From positions 7,772,047 to 7,836,046 of the forward strand of contig CM067067.1 of assembly GCA_033980235.1 (NCBI GenBank): a stretch of DNA of 64,000 bases, in the 5' to 3' direction. This document shows, in pieces, positions 37,411 to 51,006 of this stretch. Below the pieces are notes generated by a model. The model did no database searches. It was not told where the DNA came from and was given only the letters and a program-made list of their open reading frames with translations. Origin of the DNA: Diadema setosum. Lineage: Eukaryota; Echinodermata; Echinoidea; Diadematoida; Diadematidae. How positions within the stretch are numbered: the first letter of the stretch is position 1; every line of letters starts with the position of its first letter. The translations under genes and the position numbers were made by a program.

Positions 37411-40139
37411 TTTTGATTAGTGCTAAGGACAAACATTTCATCAGTGGTAAACTTTCTTTGTTTTAGTAACAGTTGATATCTTTATCTACACAACTCGGCA
37501 TGTCCCAAGTGCTGTAATAATCAATGGAAAATTTTATTTTTTACCTCAGAATGTTGCATGCAGAAATCTCTTGTTTTTGTCACAGTGAACTAATGGTATC
37601 ATTCACAGCTCATAGATGCCAACTCCGCAATGCTAATCCATGCTAACCCCCGCCGCTTCTTACAATCTGCCCGCAGCTTGTGCCTAACCTACATGTATAT
37701 TCAGAGACCGAGCGTAGGCTGTACACACATTCTGGACACAAGAAACACACAAATGGAGGGGCTGAAAATAACCAGTGCCGCAGCATTGTAGTATATCATC
37801 AGACATTTCTGCAGACTATAAGGATAACAAGCAAGGGATAGGGAACTTCAGAGGTGATAAGAATTAAGAATTATGTTCTGGTTAGCCCTGTCCTTTGTTG
37901 TGCACCCCAACAGAAAGTTTTGGGGCCGGACAAGATTTTGTTCAAGCAACACAACGCAGGTGCCAACTACATACCATGAAGGCATTTTTTTATCCAATGT
38001 TTTTTCCAAGACATCTTGAATGTGGACGAGTGAGGTAGTTTGAAATTCACTGCACTGGAGGAGAAAGCACACTACAATCTTGACTGAAAGAACTCTGTCT
38101 GATAGACCACGTAAGAACAGAGAGTAATTAGTTTGATCCCTGTCTCATGTAACTAACCATGACCCTTTCATTCCTGTTTCGATGGTGTAACCGGACCTGG
38201 CCATTGAAAATAAAATTCAGTAATGATAAACACTTTGCCTCTCATAAGGAAGTCAGAGAGATTAAAAAAACAAACAAACAAACAAACTGTGAGTGCACAC
38301 AAAGTCAATTAGTGAAATATGATTGCAGAGGTTTGCAACGAGTTTGATGGGATATGGCTATCAAAGAACTTTTTGCTGTTTCTATTCCAAATTTTCTTTG
38401 AATAGCAAGATATTTGCATCAAGAGTATCTTATAGTCTTATTGTTACCTGATACAATGACATTTACTTTTTTGTTTTTCTTTTCAGATGGGGAAAAAAAA
38501 ATAACCGCTTGTTTACTGAACCATCCATGATGATGTCATGATTACTTTTGTGTATCATTTTGTACATATATACTGTGATTATTTAATGTTTATGTTGTAA
38601 TGCATTTCAGTGGTTGGTTATGCTGTATGAAGGCATTTTTTTTTCACCTGAGTTCAAATGGAGTGTATATCACAAGTACATTGTATGTTCATGAAGTATG
38701 TGTATGTGCAGGCACATTATATACAGATCTACAGATGTGCAGAATGTTTCTTGTTATTTTATACTCCTAGCTTACTATGTCTCCACCATGAAAAGGTGAG
38801 AGATAAATGGTTTAATGCTTAGTCAGGCAGCTTATGTTATGTATGATAGCTTGTATATTGATAATGAGACTTGCATTCAGCATTTCCTTATGTAAAGATA
38901 TTATTTTCACCTGGCCAAAGCCTGGCTGCACATAGGGTCCAAAGTACTGTAGCTGAGGGTTCAGGTAGGCACCCAGTCACTCGTGTCGGACGGATTTAGC
39001 ATTATCATGCGCTGTATCATTGTTTGTGTATTTTGTGCCAAGACGGCTGCAAGACTGAACGTTTATGTGTGAAATTTGAGCAATAATTGAATGCCATGTC
39101 AAACATGTTGCATAGCCATTATGGACATCACATCAAATTATTTGTCATCTTTTTACTTTATTCATGTTATTGTTATTATTATTATAATTTTTTTTTGTTT
39201 CTGTCACACTTTTTTATTGTTAGAATGCTTGCCAGTATTACAATGCTGCTCTTCTAGGTGTACAAGTAGCAGGTTAAGAGAACAAAAGTGGAACCCATCA
39301 TGTCCAAATTTGGAGCCTGCCATCAGGAAAGGCTTACCTACTTTATGTGAGAAAATGGACAGGAGGCAGTATGAATTTTCTGGTCAAATGCACCATAAGG
39401 GAAATACAGCACTGTTTTGGAGTGCGTGGGACTAAGCGATAAATCTGCCATTGTCGTGTTCATAAATGTGCCATGTGCTCAGAATGTGGAACGCCGTGTG
39501 ATGGGAGCCGTGGCTGAAATGACTTGTATCTTTCGGTCTTAATTTATGTGGAATATTCATAGGGGTTCCTGGCATTGATTTAGGCAATCCAAAAAGTATG
39601 TGAAATCTGAATTCATTTTTCATTTATTTGGTTTATTCATCCAGGCAGAAATACATCCAAGACACTACAGGGTTGTAAAATACAAGATAATCATCCCTGC
39701 ATCTTCTTGTTTGTTTTTTTTCTTTCAGAAATGTTGGAAGTGGTGTAATGTGCAGTAGTGAATTGCAGCCCCTTTAAAATGAGTTATCACATGGCATTCT
39801 GATGTTGCTAACCACCAGTGTAACATGGTACTCATTTTCAGTTTAACATTTTTGTTTAAATTCATATTTAATATGTACTTGTTTATGCCAATCATCTTAT
39901 AGATACACTGTATTGATTTTATATTCAGAAGTTGCAAACAGATTGTCTCTAGGAGCTGTTGATAACTTGTTAACACAAAGATACATAAACACAAGGATAC
40001 ATAAACACGTTTTTTCAAAATAATCTGCATTCAGTGCACCTTTCATTCCTGGTGGTTAATCTACGACACTTTGGTAGCAAGTTTTCATGAGCTGTTGTTG
40101 AAAGCTTTAAAAAGGATATTTGAAAGTAAGTCAGTGTTG

Positions 40140-40190
40140 CAAAGAAAAATGATCAGACAGTGCCACGAAAAATGATCAGACAGTGCCACA
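40140..40190. repeat. Short direct duplication
   Basis: The unit AAAATGATCAGACAGTGCCA is repeated twice in tandem. Confidence 0.85.
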
Positions 40191-40701
40191 TTGCTTACCC
40201 TCAGGAGAAGTGAACAAAGTATGTTTTGGAACAAATATGTCATGATGCGGATATTTTCTTTTTGTCTGTATTACGCCTGCTGGACTAGGAGTATTGTGCA
40301 ATTCATATCCGGACTCTCATTGCCAGTTGTTACATGCATCCAAATTTAATTTGAAATGAAGGAAACATGGCAAATTTGATGATGGACTTTGTTGGATGAA
40401 TGGAGTTGGTTAGTAATGCAAATCTACATGCTCATGATATCCATTAATAGAATCATGTCAAAGGTATGTCACATATTAGCTGGAATACTTTTGTGTGAAA
40501 TGGGTCTTTTTCTAACTCACCTTGTAGGAAGAGAGAAGTATGAGGCTCATAGAAACCATCAGGTTTCCATGATTTTTTGATATTTCATTTTTTTACCAAA
40601 GTAGAGGATATATTTCCTGCGATCAAATGGGACAGAACAATCAGCTAACCCCCAATCAGTCGGACAATATAAAATGCTTTGGTTTGTATGACTGGTACAG
40701 C

Positions 40702-40888
40702 TACAGTCAAACCTGCCTTTAGCAATCATCTTTCCTACAGTGGCCACCTGCTATATACAGTCACTAAAGAAATTCCTCTCCCCCAAGAGGAAAGCCATGT
40801 TAAAGACCTTGTTTACAGCGGCCACCTTTTTTTCTTTTCTTTTTTTTTAATCTCCCATGGATGGCCACTGTAAACAGGTTTGACTGTA
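40702..40888. mobile_element. MITE-like element with TACAGTCAAACCTG ends (copy 2, 187 bp)
   Basis: TACAGTCAAACCTG at the left and CAGGTTTGACTGTA at the right are exact reverse complements. The interior includes GCGGCCACC and GATGGCCACTG. It is a short relative of 21691-22238. Confidence 0.8.
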
Positions 40889-41310
40889 GTTGGTTTGTCG
40901 GAAGAAGTATGTTTCCTTTCAAGGATGTGTACATTGCCACCCCCTTCCTTCTCTTTAGACCAGATCCCCCCCCCCCCCCACACCAGCATCTTATTTGACT
41001 GTTAAAGGGTGGGAAAACCAAGGGCCCTCACATAATTATGCAATGAATAATTTAGCTTTGGAAGCATATTACTTAAAGTGGCTAGATATTGATGAATACA
41101 ATGTAATGACCAAACAGTAATAGTTGTGATATTTTGGATGATGATTATGATATGATGAAGACGGTTATGATGTCATCTGTTGTGGTGATGGTGATATTAA
41201 TAAGATGGTCGATGGTCATGCCACATTGATTGTGACAGATTGCGAATTTGTTTGGGTTGTCAAACCACCAAAGAATATGATATTGATAACATTGTGGTGG
41301 AGCTTATGTT

Positions 41311-41425
41311 GATGATGATGATAATGATGTTGATGGTAATGATGATGATGATGATAGTGATGATGATGATGATGATATGATATGATATGATAATGATAAT
41401 GATAATGATAATGATAATGATATTG
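41311..41425. repeat. (GAT)n/(GATA)n microsatellite
   Basis: Mixed GAT, GATA and GATAAT repeats over about 115 bases. Confidence 0.93.
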
Positions 41426-41920
41426 TCATGCTCACTTAGCATCTGCTTTAAGATATGAATAGGTCATGATATTAACCTTCAGTGGAAGAAAATGAATTAA
41501 AACATCAGAATGGTGGTCTAGTGTATAACTGATGCAGTGTATATGCCTTTGATGGATTAAAAAAAAAAAATCCAAGCGTTTCTATTCAGAATTGATTCAG
41601 GGAGGATATTGTTGGAATTTATGTGTTATAAAAGAAGAAATACCCTGTTGGTAAGCCTACGACCAGTTCATAAATACATTGTCAGAAGTGAATTTATACT
41701 GCAGCACAGTATCTACAAAGTTGGAATCCCTTGCTACTCAGATGTAGATTGTGTATACGAGCCATCTAAAAAGTCACATGTATATGCATTTGAAGTGAAG
41801 TCTATCACAGAAAAGTGGACATTGCACTGAAGTATTATGAAGTACTTTTTTGTCAGCTTGAATATAAAAATAATTGACATGAATAGCCAGGACAGAAATG
41901 CTACATTTTCCATTCTCTTC

Positions 41921-42080
41921 TTCTTCGTCTTCTTCCTTTTCTTTTTCTTCTGTTTGCTCCTCTTCCTCCTCCTCCTCCTCCTCCTCCTCCCCCTCCTCCT
42001 GCCCCTCCTCCTCCTCCTCTTCCTTGTCCTTTGTGCAAAGTGGGTGATATTTGGCCAATTCCAAGTATCACCTCCTCCTG
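41921..42080. repeat. CCT/CTT-rich pyrimidine tract
   Basis: About 160 bases of nearly pure pyrimidine on the plus strand, mostly CCT units. Apparent poly-Glu or poly-Arg frames on the other strand come from this. Confidence 0.9.
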
Positions 42081-43631
42081 ATAAGTAGGCCTGCAATGCG
42101 AAGCTGAGTCAATTCTCCTCCTGGATGAGTCAAAGCCTTATCACAGTGTGGTCTGATTATACACATGGATGTAAATAATGTACAAATTAAGATGAAAAGG
42201 TGGAAACGTGATTTCATATGGTTTATTTTCTGCAAACAATGGTGCACTGTTGTCGACTTGTTAGCTTTGTATGTAAAATGTGTAAATTTATAAAAATGAT
42301 CAGTGACGTGGTGTGTAAGTGTGACACAAAGCAAAACCCATTCATGTAAATGAAATATGGTATCTTAATATATATATATAAATATATATATTATTTACTT
42401 GTTCCAATATGGTTTATGTGGTGATTTAATACTTTTTTTGAAAGACTACCGGCAGTACAGTAAATCTTTTACCTCGAATGCATTAGGGTGATATTACTAA
42501 TTTTGTTTACATTTTTGCCAAATGCTATGTTAGAAGTTGTGGAACTGCTTTAAAAAAAAAGAAAAAAAGAAGAGAGCTGTTATTAAAGGTAGTTCATATT
42601 TAAATGAGAATAGATGACTTGTCGAACATGCTGGCTGTGAAAAAGAATGTAAACACTAGGTTAATATTGTATGCTGTCTATGACATTTTAGTTGAAGACC
42701 ACTTAATCAGGTGTTAAAAAATGATTCAAAAGTGGTTTGAATGATTCATATTATTATCTTCACAAAGAGCAACTCAGATATGGAAGGATTTATTTAAAGT
42801 TGATGTTTATTGTACATAATTTCACAGTGAAACTGTAAAGACTACTATGTTGATTAGACTGCCTGACATCACATTGGTGTAATGATTATTTTAGAATGTA
42901 TTATGAATTGTATAATCATCCTTTTTCCCTCCTTCGTGGCATTCTTTACACCCTTCAAACCCACTGAGGCACTGCATCACCCTTTCTTACCAACAACATT
43001 TCCTGCAGGGAAGATGTAAGCAGCCACACTCTTACAGAAATTTCCAAAGATTGTTAGCATCATGGGGGATGCGGGGGTGCTGATGGCATGAAAATTCTGC
43101 CTCTGCAAGTTACTGTGATGAATACATGTCTAAAAAGGATTCCAAAGACTTTGTCATCTTCTGCATAGAGTTGGAAAGGGAGAGATTTTGTGATAATGTA
43201 TTGAAGAAGATGTGATGTGATATGTACATGTATGTGTACTGTGTACACAATTCAGCATTTTTTCTTTTCTTTTCTGCATGTGGGTTGGGGGGGGGGGGAT
43301 GGGAAGGGTACTAGTATCTCCTGAAAATAGAGTGCCACTTCTACCTTGTATGGTGCCATAGGAGAAGGCAGGTACCAGTATCAATTCCACAAGTTAGAGA
43401 CAGAGGCCAACTTACATCTTCTTAGTGGTCAATACGTGCACAATTTACTTTTCTCAATTTGCCAATGCGTGAAAGGTAATAATGACTGCACGTGGCCCTG
43501 ACAGTGGTCACACGACAAACCACTTTTCAAACTGGTATTTGTTTTTGAAAGCAGTCAGTATTCTTATTTTGTATTTATGTATACTCGTTCTACTGTATTT
43601 TCAGAAATTTCTGTTCATTTTCAGCAATCTT

Positions 43632-43649
43632 GGGGGGGGGGGGGGGGGG
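43632..43649. repeat. Poly-G tract
   Basis: Run of 18 G. Confidence 0.9.
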
Positions 43650-44254
43650 TGATGGATTTGATATGGCAGGGGAGTGGCATTTGTAAGGGATGGAGATACA
43701 TTGTACATGTAACCATTAGCATTCTGTCTCATTGTAGTGGCCTCTGCTGCAGGAGATGTTAGCTACATTACGGCAAGTACCAGTATCAAAAGTTTTCCGA
43801 CATATGAGTTCTGATGTTAATAAAATTAATGAATTCAATTAAAATCATGACACAATCAATAAATTTATGTTCATTATAGATGTATTAAATGTACACATAG
43901 AGCACTTTATTTTTTTTTTTTGACAAGTCTTTTTAGCTCCCTCTTCTTTACACTACCTTTAATAACAGCCACAAACAGCAAATGAATGGTATGTGTTCAT
44001 GCTACCCTTATAGTGTACATTGAACAAGGCTCATGAGGCAAAGTGTGACCCTACAGTCAAAGCAAAAACCCCATTTTGTGATGTCAGAAAAGCAAATGGT
44101 GATATCCTGTGGCTGTAACACAATTATCGCATGTGAAGCCGTGTAATAAAATGAATTTGGTTACCACATACATGTATTACAATGTACACTTGCATCTGCA
44201 GTGGCTTCTCTTGCCTGTGTTGTTCTTTATCAGCGTGATGTGTGAAAAGATGGG

Positions 44255-44641
44255 TTAAAGAGATGTTTAGTTTTGGTCGAGATGGGGATTCAGATTTTAA
44301 CTCGTTGCAAGATAATTACAAACCGCTCATTTGAAATACCGAAGAGCATAAAATTCTAGGAAATATTAAAAGTTTATTTGATGAAAATTGGTTTTGAAAT
44401 AACCGAGATGTCCAAAAACAAGGTTAAACAAAGTGGTCCAAATAACAGGCTGGACCCACCTTTTGTTTTGACCATTTTGATTTTGAATATCTCGGCCATT
44501 TCAAAACCAATTTTAATCAAATGAACTTTTCATTCCTCCTAGAATTGTATGCTTTTTAACACTGTATTTCAAATACGTTAGTGGTGTCTGATTATCTCGC
44601 AAAAACTTCCCCATCTCAACTAATACTATACTACCTTTTAA
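44255..44641. mobile_element. Foldback element, family F, diverged copy
   Basis: TTAAAG at the left and CTTTTAA at the right. The arms share AGTTTATTTGATGAAAATTG and, inverted, CCAATTTTAATCAAATGAAC. It is clearly the same architecture as the other copies but more diverged, so it is older. Confidence 0.75.
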
Positions 44642-45126
44642 GCTCAAACCCTAATTACCATTCTATTAATGCATACGAACACTGAATCTCTTCTTTTAAT
44701 ATCCACAATATATTTTTCCATCCAAATCTATTCTTTCACTCCGTCTCTCATTCTTCAAGCTCTCCCCTCACTTTCCCCCTTTTATTACCAACTTTGTTAT
44801 TGATATACACTGTATTTTCCAGCCACATCTTTTGGGGAAACCTATATAATTTTCTGTATAATCTGCATGAAAATGACCCAGACTAATACTGGATTAATCC
44901 ATGAAATCCTGTTGTACAGAAATTGCCATCTTGCCCCCATTGAATTGGAAAATGAATTTTGATCGGACAAAGATTGGATGGAAGTGGATATATTCATTGA
45001 ATTTGGGGGAAAAAATGAAAGAGAAACTCTCACTTTCATATTTCAAAAAGCTGCCAATTAAGGGATCAGATATAAATTCAGCAAATTTTAGGTTGCTAAC
45101 AATTCTGCAACCAAAGTAAACAATAG

Positions 45127-45298
45127 TACAGTCAACTCATGTTATAACGAAGTCCTCAGGACTGGCAGCTTACTCTCTTTAGGTGTATATTGTAATTTAT
45201 GAAATATGAAAAAATAAACCATAAAAAAACACAGAGCTGATAATGTTGTGGCCAGAATTTTGTTATAACTGTGTTTGTTAAAACGGGAGTGCACTGTA
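45127..45298. mobile_element. MITE-like element with TACAGT...GTTATAACGAA ends (copy 2)
   Basis: The left end TACAGTCAACTCATGTTATA pairs with a right end whose reverse complement reads TACAGTGCACTCCCGTTTTA. It is related to 29594-29782 but in the opposite orientation. Confidence 0.7.
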
Positions 45299-46907
45299 TG
45301 ACTTGAATAAAGCTCAAAGGACATTTTTATTCTGCCATTAGAGAAAAAACAACAACCCAGCAAATAATGATAGAAATTAAATAAAGAGATAAACCAAACC
45401 AAAGAGATACATGTATGTTTTCTTAGACTTGATGACTGAAAGAGAAACAGAGAGAGAGAGAGAAAAAAAATATGTGTGCCAGAAACTGCCATAATTGCCA
45501 ATAGTGAGAACAGGAAAAGTTAATGGGGTAACCGCTGCTCCTTTTTCCTTCACACAAGGAATTTATTTATGAGACACTTGATTAGAAAACAGATACAAAA
45601 CATTCAGCATAGCATTGCACATTTCAAATTGTCTATAATGTCAAATCAATAATGAAAAGTGAAAGTTAAGTCTTGTTGGTCGAGTACTGTACAATATGAC
45701 AAAGAAATGAACAATGTAACATCAAGGTCATTGCTCTTCTCCAAAGAGTCTACAAAAATGTACCTGTATTAGTGAAGATGGTGTGTGTGGACTGAATAGT
45801 TATCATGTACATTAATCAATTAAAAGAAAAAAAAACATGAGGCAAGATCAATTCATACATCAAAATATAACATTTTCAGGCAGAAAAAAACAACAAACAA
45901 AACAGATTCAGTGGGGTTGACGTAATCATGTAAGAGTTCATAGTACTACTAGAAATATGGTAGACAAAGCATTTCAGACAATTTTTAAGTACCGGTACCG
46001 ACAAACATATTCTTCAACAGCTCTCAATCAATTCCTATACTTCACTAAAGTTACCAAGCATTAGATTTATATAACCAAGGGTGTCCTAACATACTAAATG
46101 CCCCCAAACACCATGTATAGTGCATTTCAATGTCACTGGGAGGATCCTTCATTTTTTAGCTAGTCTGTCAGTAAGTGCATGTCTTTTTCGAATCAGTTAA
46201 TCATGTTTTGTTCGCTGTCAAGTATGTAAAGAATATTGCCTGATGTCGGCTTTTCATGAGAAACACGCACTAAGTGAAACAAAAAGCAAAAATATGTAAT
46301 GCAAGATCGTCTGATTTCCAACAAAGAAATAAAAACTAGTATCTCATGGTTGGTACCTATGCAGCATGAAGATGTAAGCAATATGACCTGTTTTAATTGA
46401 TCAAATATCCATTATGTGTATAATCAAACTTTTATACAATCAGGAAAACTCTTCTCCAAATCAATTTCATTTTGAGTACACTGTACTTGCACCCTTACAA
46501 CCTTTGAGCCAACAAAGAGTTATATTGAACACTCATTGCATTGCAACCCAGATGATGAATTTATTGCATCTTTACAGTATAACTCAATATCAAAAGGGTC
46601 CCTCACTTATTGTACTTGAGATAGCAACCTCCAGCTGGGAAACTAATGTACATGTATAAGCTCTTGCTTTGTGTCTTTCTTTGTGAACAGACACAGTACA
46701 CTGAACTTGTAGGCCATAGCTTAAACTAGTACTAAATTGTAAGTCCATTCATTATTGTGAGGTAACAATGGGTTCAAAATTTTGACATATATCAGTAATT
46801 TCCCTCAAGATGAGAGGGAAATGCCTGCAGATGTGAAGCTGAAATAAATTTCAGAGAATGCTCCCTCATTTAGCATCCAGTCATGAATTTCCACAAGTAT
46901 TTACCCT

Positions 46908-46913
46908 TTATTT
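46908..46913 (-). terminator. Candidate poly(A) signal of the FAS1 gene
   Basis: The first minus-strand AATAAA downstream of the stop codon at 47545, about 630 bases into the presumed 3' UTR. Consensus and position only. Confidence 0.25.
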
Positions 46914-47544
46914 TGGTACATTGTATATCATACTGCATCGTATGACACAAGCTAGTGACGAGTAAAATAAGGCTGGCATTGTGATGGTGTGCGACATTGA
47001 GCACTGTCTGTCTCATGCTGCTAAAAGATACATCTACATGGCATGTGAAGCATTACACATAAACAACTGTGCTTTGCTACGATGTGTGTATGTGTTTGTG
47101 TGGAGTATCACACTTTTACTGCTGTGATCTCATTCAATATAAATTGCAATTCTTCAAACTATTATCAAGAACAACCTCATACAGAGAGTAGAGGAACTCC
47201 ATATCTTGCAAAATACTTTTTTGGTTAATATAGTAGACCTCGCACAAGTAATCATTACATAAGTCAACAAATCCTGTAGGTCAATGCAATAAGTCCCTAG
47301 TTGTTCTAATCTCCTCTTTCATTTTTTGTTGTTGACTTCAGCATAAATCAACATTTATGTAAGCTGAAAGATTTTCTCCTTGGTTTACTTGGTAACAATC
47401 TTTGGCTCATCTATTGCTCTAATTCTAAAAGATTCCATGTTTTTGCATGATGTACTAGTACTGCCAGCAATAAAAAAAAAAAAAAAATAGACCCGAATTT
47501 AGTCACTCAAATGTAATTACACAGCTCCCTAAAAGGTGAACACA

Positions 47545-47916
47545 TTACACCCGACCACTGGAGACTTGATCCACCAGCACGGGAAACATGACCCCCTCCA
47601 ATTCATGCACCACGCCATTTGTCACCGTGGTGTCAAAGCTGCGGATCATCTGCCCCTGGGATGCAACCCCGCCCTGCCCCACTTCGATGTAGATGGTGGA
47701 GCCCTCCAGGGAGTGGAGCTGCAGATTGTCGTACATGGCCGCACGGTAGACAGACTCGGCCACAACGTGGAAGGTGAGCACACGCTTCAGGATCGTCGTG
47801 TTCTGAAGAAGCTTGCTCTGTTCAGGGGTCAGCTTGTTAAAGGCCGCATCATTTGGTGCAAACAAGGTCAAGGGCTTAAAGACTGGGGTTGACAGTGCAG
47901 CGGTCAGATTAGCTTT
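47545..47916 (-). CDS. FAS1 gene exon 3: second FAS1 domain and stop
   Basis: 372 bases after a TAACAG acceptor. It encodes residues 263-385, nearly the whole second FAS1 domain in one exon, with LTLFAPNDAAF, TFHVVAE, TNGVVHELEG and the TAA stop. Confidence 0.93.
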   Translation of the reverse strand, partial: KANLTAALSTPVFKPLTLFAPNDAAFNKLTPEQSKLLQNTTILKRVLTFHVVAESVYRAAMYDNLQLHSLEGSTIYIEVGQGGVASQGQMIRSFDTTVTNGVVHELEGVMFPVLVDQVSSGRV

Positions 47917-50900
47917 CTGTTAGAGCAATGAAAAAAAAAATCTTCAGTATTTGGTTAAAAAAAAACACTTATTGAAATTCAACATTTCATTATTCCTTGG
48001 TATGGCACAAGTAATTTTTTTTTCATTTCTTTTTATTTCTCATTTCCTTTCTTAATTCTTAATGTGTTACCTTGATGCCCTCACATATGAAAATACATGA
48101 TTGTGACTTCTTGTGCACACATTGACTGACAATGTTGAATCTTAAGATTTAACATATTCAATGTATGAATGAATGATGTCAGTGCCAGCTCATTGAAATA
48201 AACAGACGTTAATGAGGCATTTCAAGGCATAAAAAGTTATGCTCCACTGCCACTGTCTTTCACTGAATGACACAAAAGGAGAGGGGAAATATTACATCCC
48301 CAACCACCTGGGGCTTGATGCTCACCCAAGCTTAAAGTGGCCCACTTTTGATACAACTCTTCTTGGGTGCCCCTCAATTAACATTGCCATTTTAGTGTGT
48401 AAACCTTCTGCTCAAAGAACGCATACTTTGGATTTGTTCTGCAAGAGGAATAAGTGTGTGCCACTGTACACTTACTCTTTGGACTAAAAACCTACTTGGA
48501 ACTCCATGCTTAAGGTGACTTTAACAGGGTAAGTTCTTACATGAAGACAGATCAAAGAACATTTAATGAAAATTGAACAGAAATCACAAATTTATACAAT
48601 GACTTAGTCAATCATTTTCTAAGTGAATGACTGATATCAGTCATTCTTTTAATCTAATGAAGTGTTGATGTTGTGACCTGCCCTCACTTACCTCAAGTGC
48701 TGCATAGAGCTTGCTGTACCTGGGCTCCTCCTGCACGTATCTTGCCACATCAGCACCAGTGGGCACGGGGTACATGATCTTGTCGATCACATGCACGATT
48801 CCGTTGCTTGCCACTAAGTCTGGGGTGATGACCTTTGCTCCGCTTGCTGTCACGACCTAGAATGTCAAAAACATCGTGGAGTAAAGAGCACATTATGGCA
48901 CTGAGCATGTTTTGTGCAAGATAAACTTAAAGGGACTGTACGGTACTGGTCGAGGTGGGGATTCATGTTTAGAACATTCCTAAGTGAGATAATGAAAAGC
49001 CTCTTATGAAATATGAAAGAGCATGTAATTTTAAGAAGGATTCAACATTTATTTGATGAAAATTGTTTTTCAAATGGCTGAGATATCCAAAAAAGTGCTA
49101 ATAATAAAAGGCGACATGCCACAACTTTATTAGGATCTCTTTGCCTCACCTTGTTTTTGGATATCTCAGCCATTTCAAAACCGATTTTCATCAAATAAAC
49201 TTTGGAAACCCCTTAGAACGGCATGCTCTTTGACATCTCATAAAGTGGTTTCTGAATATCTCGCAAAACGTTTAAAGCTAAATCTTCACCTCGACCAGAA
49301 CTGTACACACCCTTTAATGTAAGGTGTGCAAGAGGAGAGAAATAAACCAGGAGACCAGCAGGTATCAGCTGCCTAAATCCTCAAGCAGTCTCCCTTGATG
49401 TCACATCCCAGTGGAAGTCTGGTCCAACCTCATACAAAAGATGTCCATTCTATAAACCAGTCTCTTGTGCACAGACTGACAATATGTTATTAGTATTGTA
49501 GGAAATTGGCTGGTTAATTCAACACATCTCAAGTTACAAGAAACAAACAAACAGAACATGAATACATTTTCAGGAAAATACCATTATCTCCACCTTACCA
49601 GTTGAGACATATATTACTGTATGATCATGCATATATGAACATATTAATATGAATTAAAAAAAAAATCAATATAAGTATGATATGTATTTTCAATAATATA
49701 TATCTTTATATACATATAATATATATACATATATTTACATATATATTCATATACATATAAATACACACACACACGTGTATATACACATACGCATAGTGCA
49801 CGCACTCAGTCAAAGCGGTTGCAGTGACTTATAACTCATGACCTGCCTTTGAATGTGACCAGCAACCAAAGATATGGTTTCCACTGGAAGACTGAGAACC
49901 ATGCACAATGACTGCCAACAACTAATGCTGTGGCAAAGTGCAGTGGTCAGCTTTCTACAACTTAGGCCATGGCATCAAAAGGATGTTGTAGCTAAGGCAA
50001 TCAGTGATCGTGTAAAGGGGGAGGGAGGTTAGATAGATAATGCAAATGATGTTATATATCAACAGTAATATAAAACATGTACATTATATGTGTTTAGGTA
50101 TTAAATATTAATAGAACAGTCTCATATGAATACAACTGGTAAAAGGTTGACTGTACATTTGTATTAATAATACAGTACATACATATATTTCAATCTAAGT
50201 ACTGTGTTCAAAAGAAACTCTATTCTAATCTGCACGATGTCTTCAACCATTTCACACTGAGGAGATATTATTTGTTTTACAAAGATACAGTTACAATGTG
50301 CCTTTTTACAACAAAAAAAAATGAATAAATGAAAAATAAATATAAATTACAAGGAGAAAACAAAAGATAATGCTCAGCAGCCTACCGTTGTCTGAGAGCC
50401 TTGGCTTTCGACATGATATTTATCAATGTGAATCGGCTGGAAGGAGGTACTTGGACTCAGTGGAGGGGATGGGAAAAGCGAGTATAACGCTGTGTCCTTG
50501 TTCAAGATTGCTATGTCAGAACTCATGTGGGCGCCGACAGCCACGTGATACTGTATTATGGCCTCCCTCGTCCAGCGATCGGCCAGGGCTGCTTTCAAAG
50601 CTGCCGAGCTCCTATCGAAGGCATCGTCGGAAAAGGCAAACACCGTCACGCGTCCCGTGCTGTTTACCAGGGTCTGTGACAACCAGGACGTTTGAAGGGC
50701 CAACTTGGCAAACTTCTTCGCCGAATTTTGCTCTGCCACGTCGAGGACATTTTTGGCAGCCCCAGGTCCAGATTGCTTGGAAAGCTGAGTGACGGGTCGA
50801 GCTGGTTGGATCAGCTCAGCTGCTATTCGTTCCTTTGGGACAGGTATCGCTGGTTTGATGAGAAGAGAGTCTGGCTCGCGGAATGCACGCGGAAGTGTGT

Positions 50901-51006
50901 CAGCAGCCCCAACAAAAATTACTTGACATCCGACAAGAATGACGAGCCAATCTACCAGCAACGCGGCGCTCTTTCTCGAAACCATGACTGATGATTCGGG
51001 CTTCAT
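47545..51006 (-). CDS. Secreted protein with two fasciclin (FAS1) domains, complete, three exons
   Basis: The exons on the minus strand are 50386-51006, 48692-48856 and 47545-47916, all phase 0, giving 385 residues. The start ATG at 51006 is directly preceded by an in-frame TGA, so it is the first possible start; a second Met is at residue 8. Residues about 13-34 are a hydrophobic signal peptide. The first FAS1 domain (about 87-240) has the H1 motif VTVFAFSDDAF (120-130), a YH pair (153-154) and the H2 motif NGIVHVIDKIMYP. The second (about 255-380) has LTLFAPNDAAF and TNGVVHELEGVMFP. There are N-glycosylation sequons at NST (115) and NLT (265). No C-terminal membrane segment or GPI signal is seen, so it is probably extracellular and adhesion- or matrix-related, like periostin and TGFBI family members. 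Stop TAA at 47545-47547. Confidence 0.92.
47917..48691 (-). other. FAS1 gene intron 2
   Basis: GTAAGT to CAG on the minus strand. AT-rich. I see nothing else. Confidence 0.85.
48692..48856 (-). CDS. FAS1 gene exon 2: end of the first FAS1 domain
   Basis: 165 bases (55 codons), phase 0-0, between CTAG and GTAAGT. It encodes VVTASGAKVITPDLVASN and the GIVHVIDKIMYP H2 motif, then the linker to domain 2. It could in principle be shared by two alternative 5' ends (see findings). Confidence 0.93.
48857..50385 (-). other. FAS1 gene intron 1 (about 1.5 kb)
   Basis: Contains foldback element 48927-49317 close to the exon 2 acceptor and an AT-rich, TATACA-rich stretch (about 49610-49780). Confidence 0.85.
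48927..49317. mobile_element. Foldback element, family F, copy 3 (about 390 bp)
   Basis: TTAAAGGGACTGTACGGTAC at the left and GTACACACCCTTTAA at the right. The arms are imperfect reverse complements through the whole element. The ends carry TTAA, either the end of the repeat or a target duplication. Confidence 0.88.
50386..51006 (-). CDS. FAS1 gene exon 1: signal peptide and first FAS1 domain, N-terminal part
   Basis: 207 codons from ATG 51006 to a GTAGGC donor. It has a hydrophobic leader, a basic/proline-rich linker, then VLDVAEQNSAKKF, VTVFAFSDDAF and IIQYHVAVGAH of the first FAS1 domain. GC-rich compared with its flanks. Confidence 0.9.

Larger units (their letters stand above)
35373..47544. 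other. PIP5K 3' UTR and intergenic region
   Basis: No supported coding region. The first plus-strand AATAAA after the stop is at 38209-38214, a candidate but unproven poly(A) signal. The stretch holds a foldback half copy (37222-37410), MITE-like elements (40702-40888, 45127-45298), a foldback copy (44255-44641), GAT and CCT microsatellites (41311-41425, 41921-42080) and poly-G tracts (near 43287 and 43632-43649). Confidence 0.7.

Noticed and set aside
38487..38520. Candidate extra terminal exon of PIP5K after a strong T-rich AG site
   Set aside because: It would add only a few Lys codons before a stop and no matching donor in the last coding exon is convincing.
41734..42096. Poly-Glu/poly-Arg frames on the minus strand
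   Set aside because: Products of the CCT-rich pyrimidine tract.
47536..47892. 118-codon plus-strand frame
   Set aside because: Antisense shadow of FAS1 exon 3, which has a clear domain match and splice site on the minus strand.
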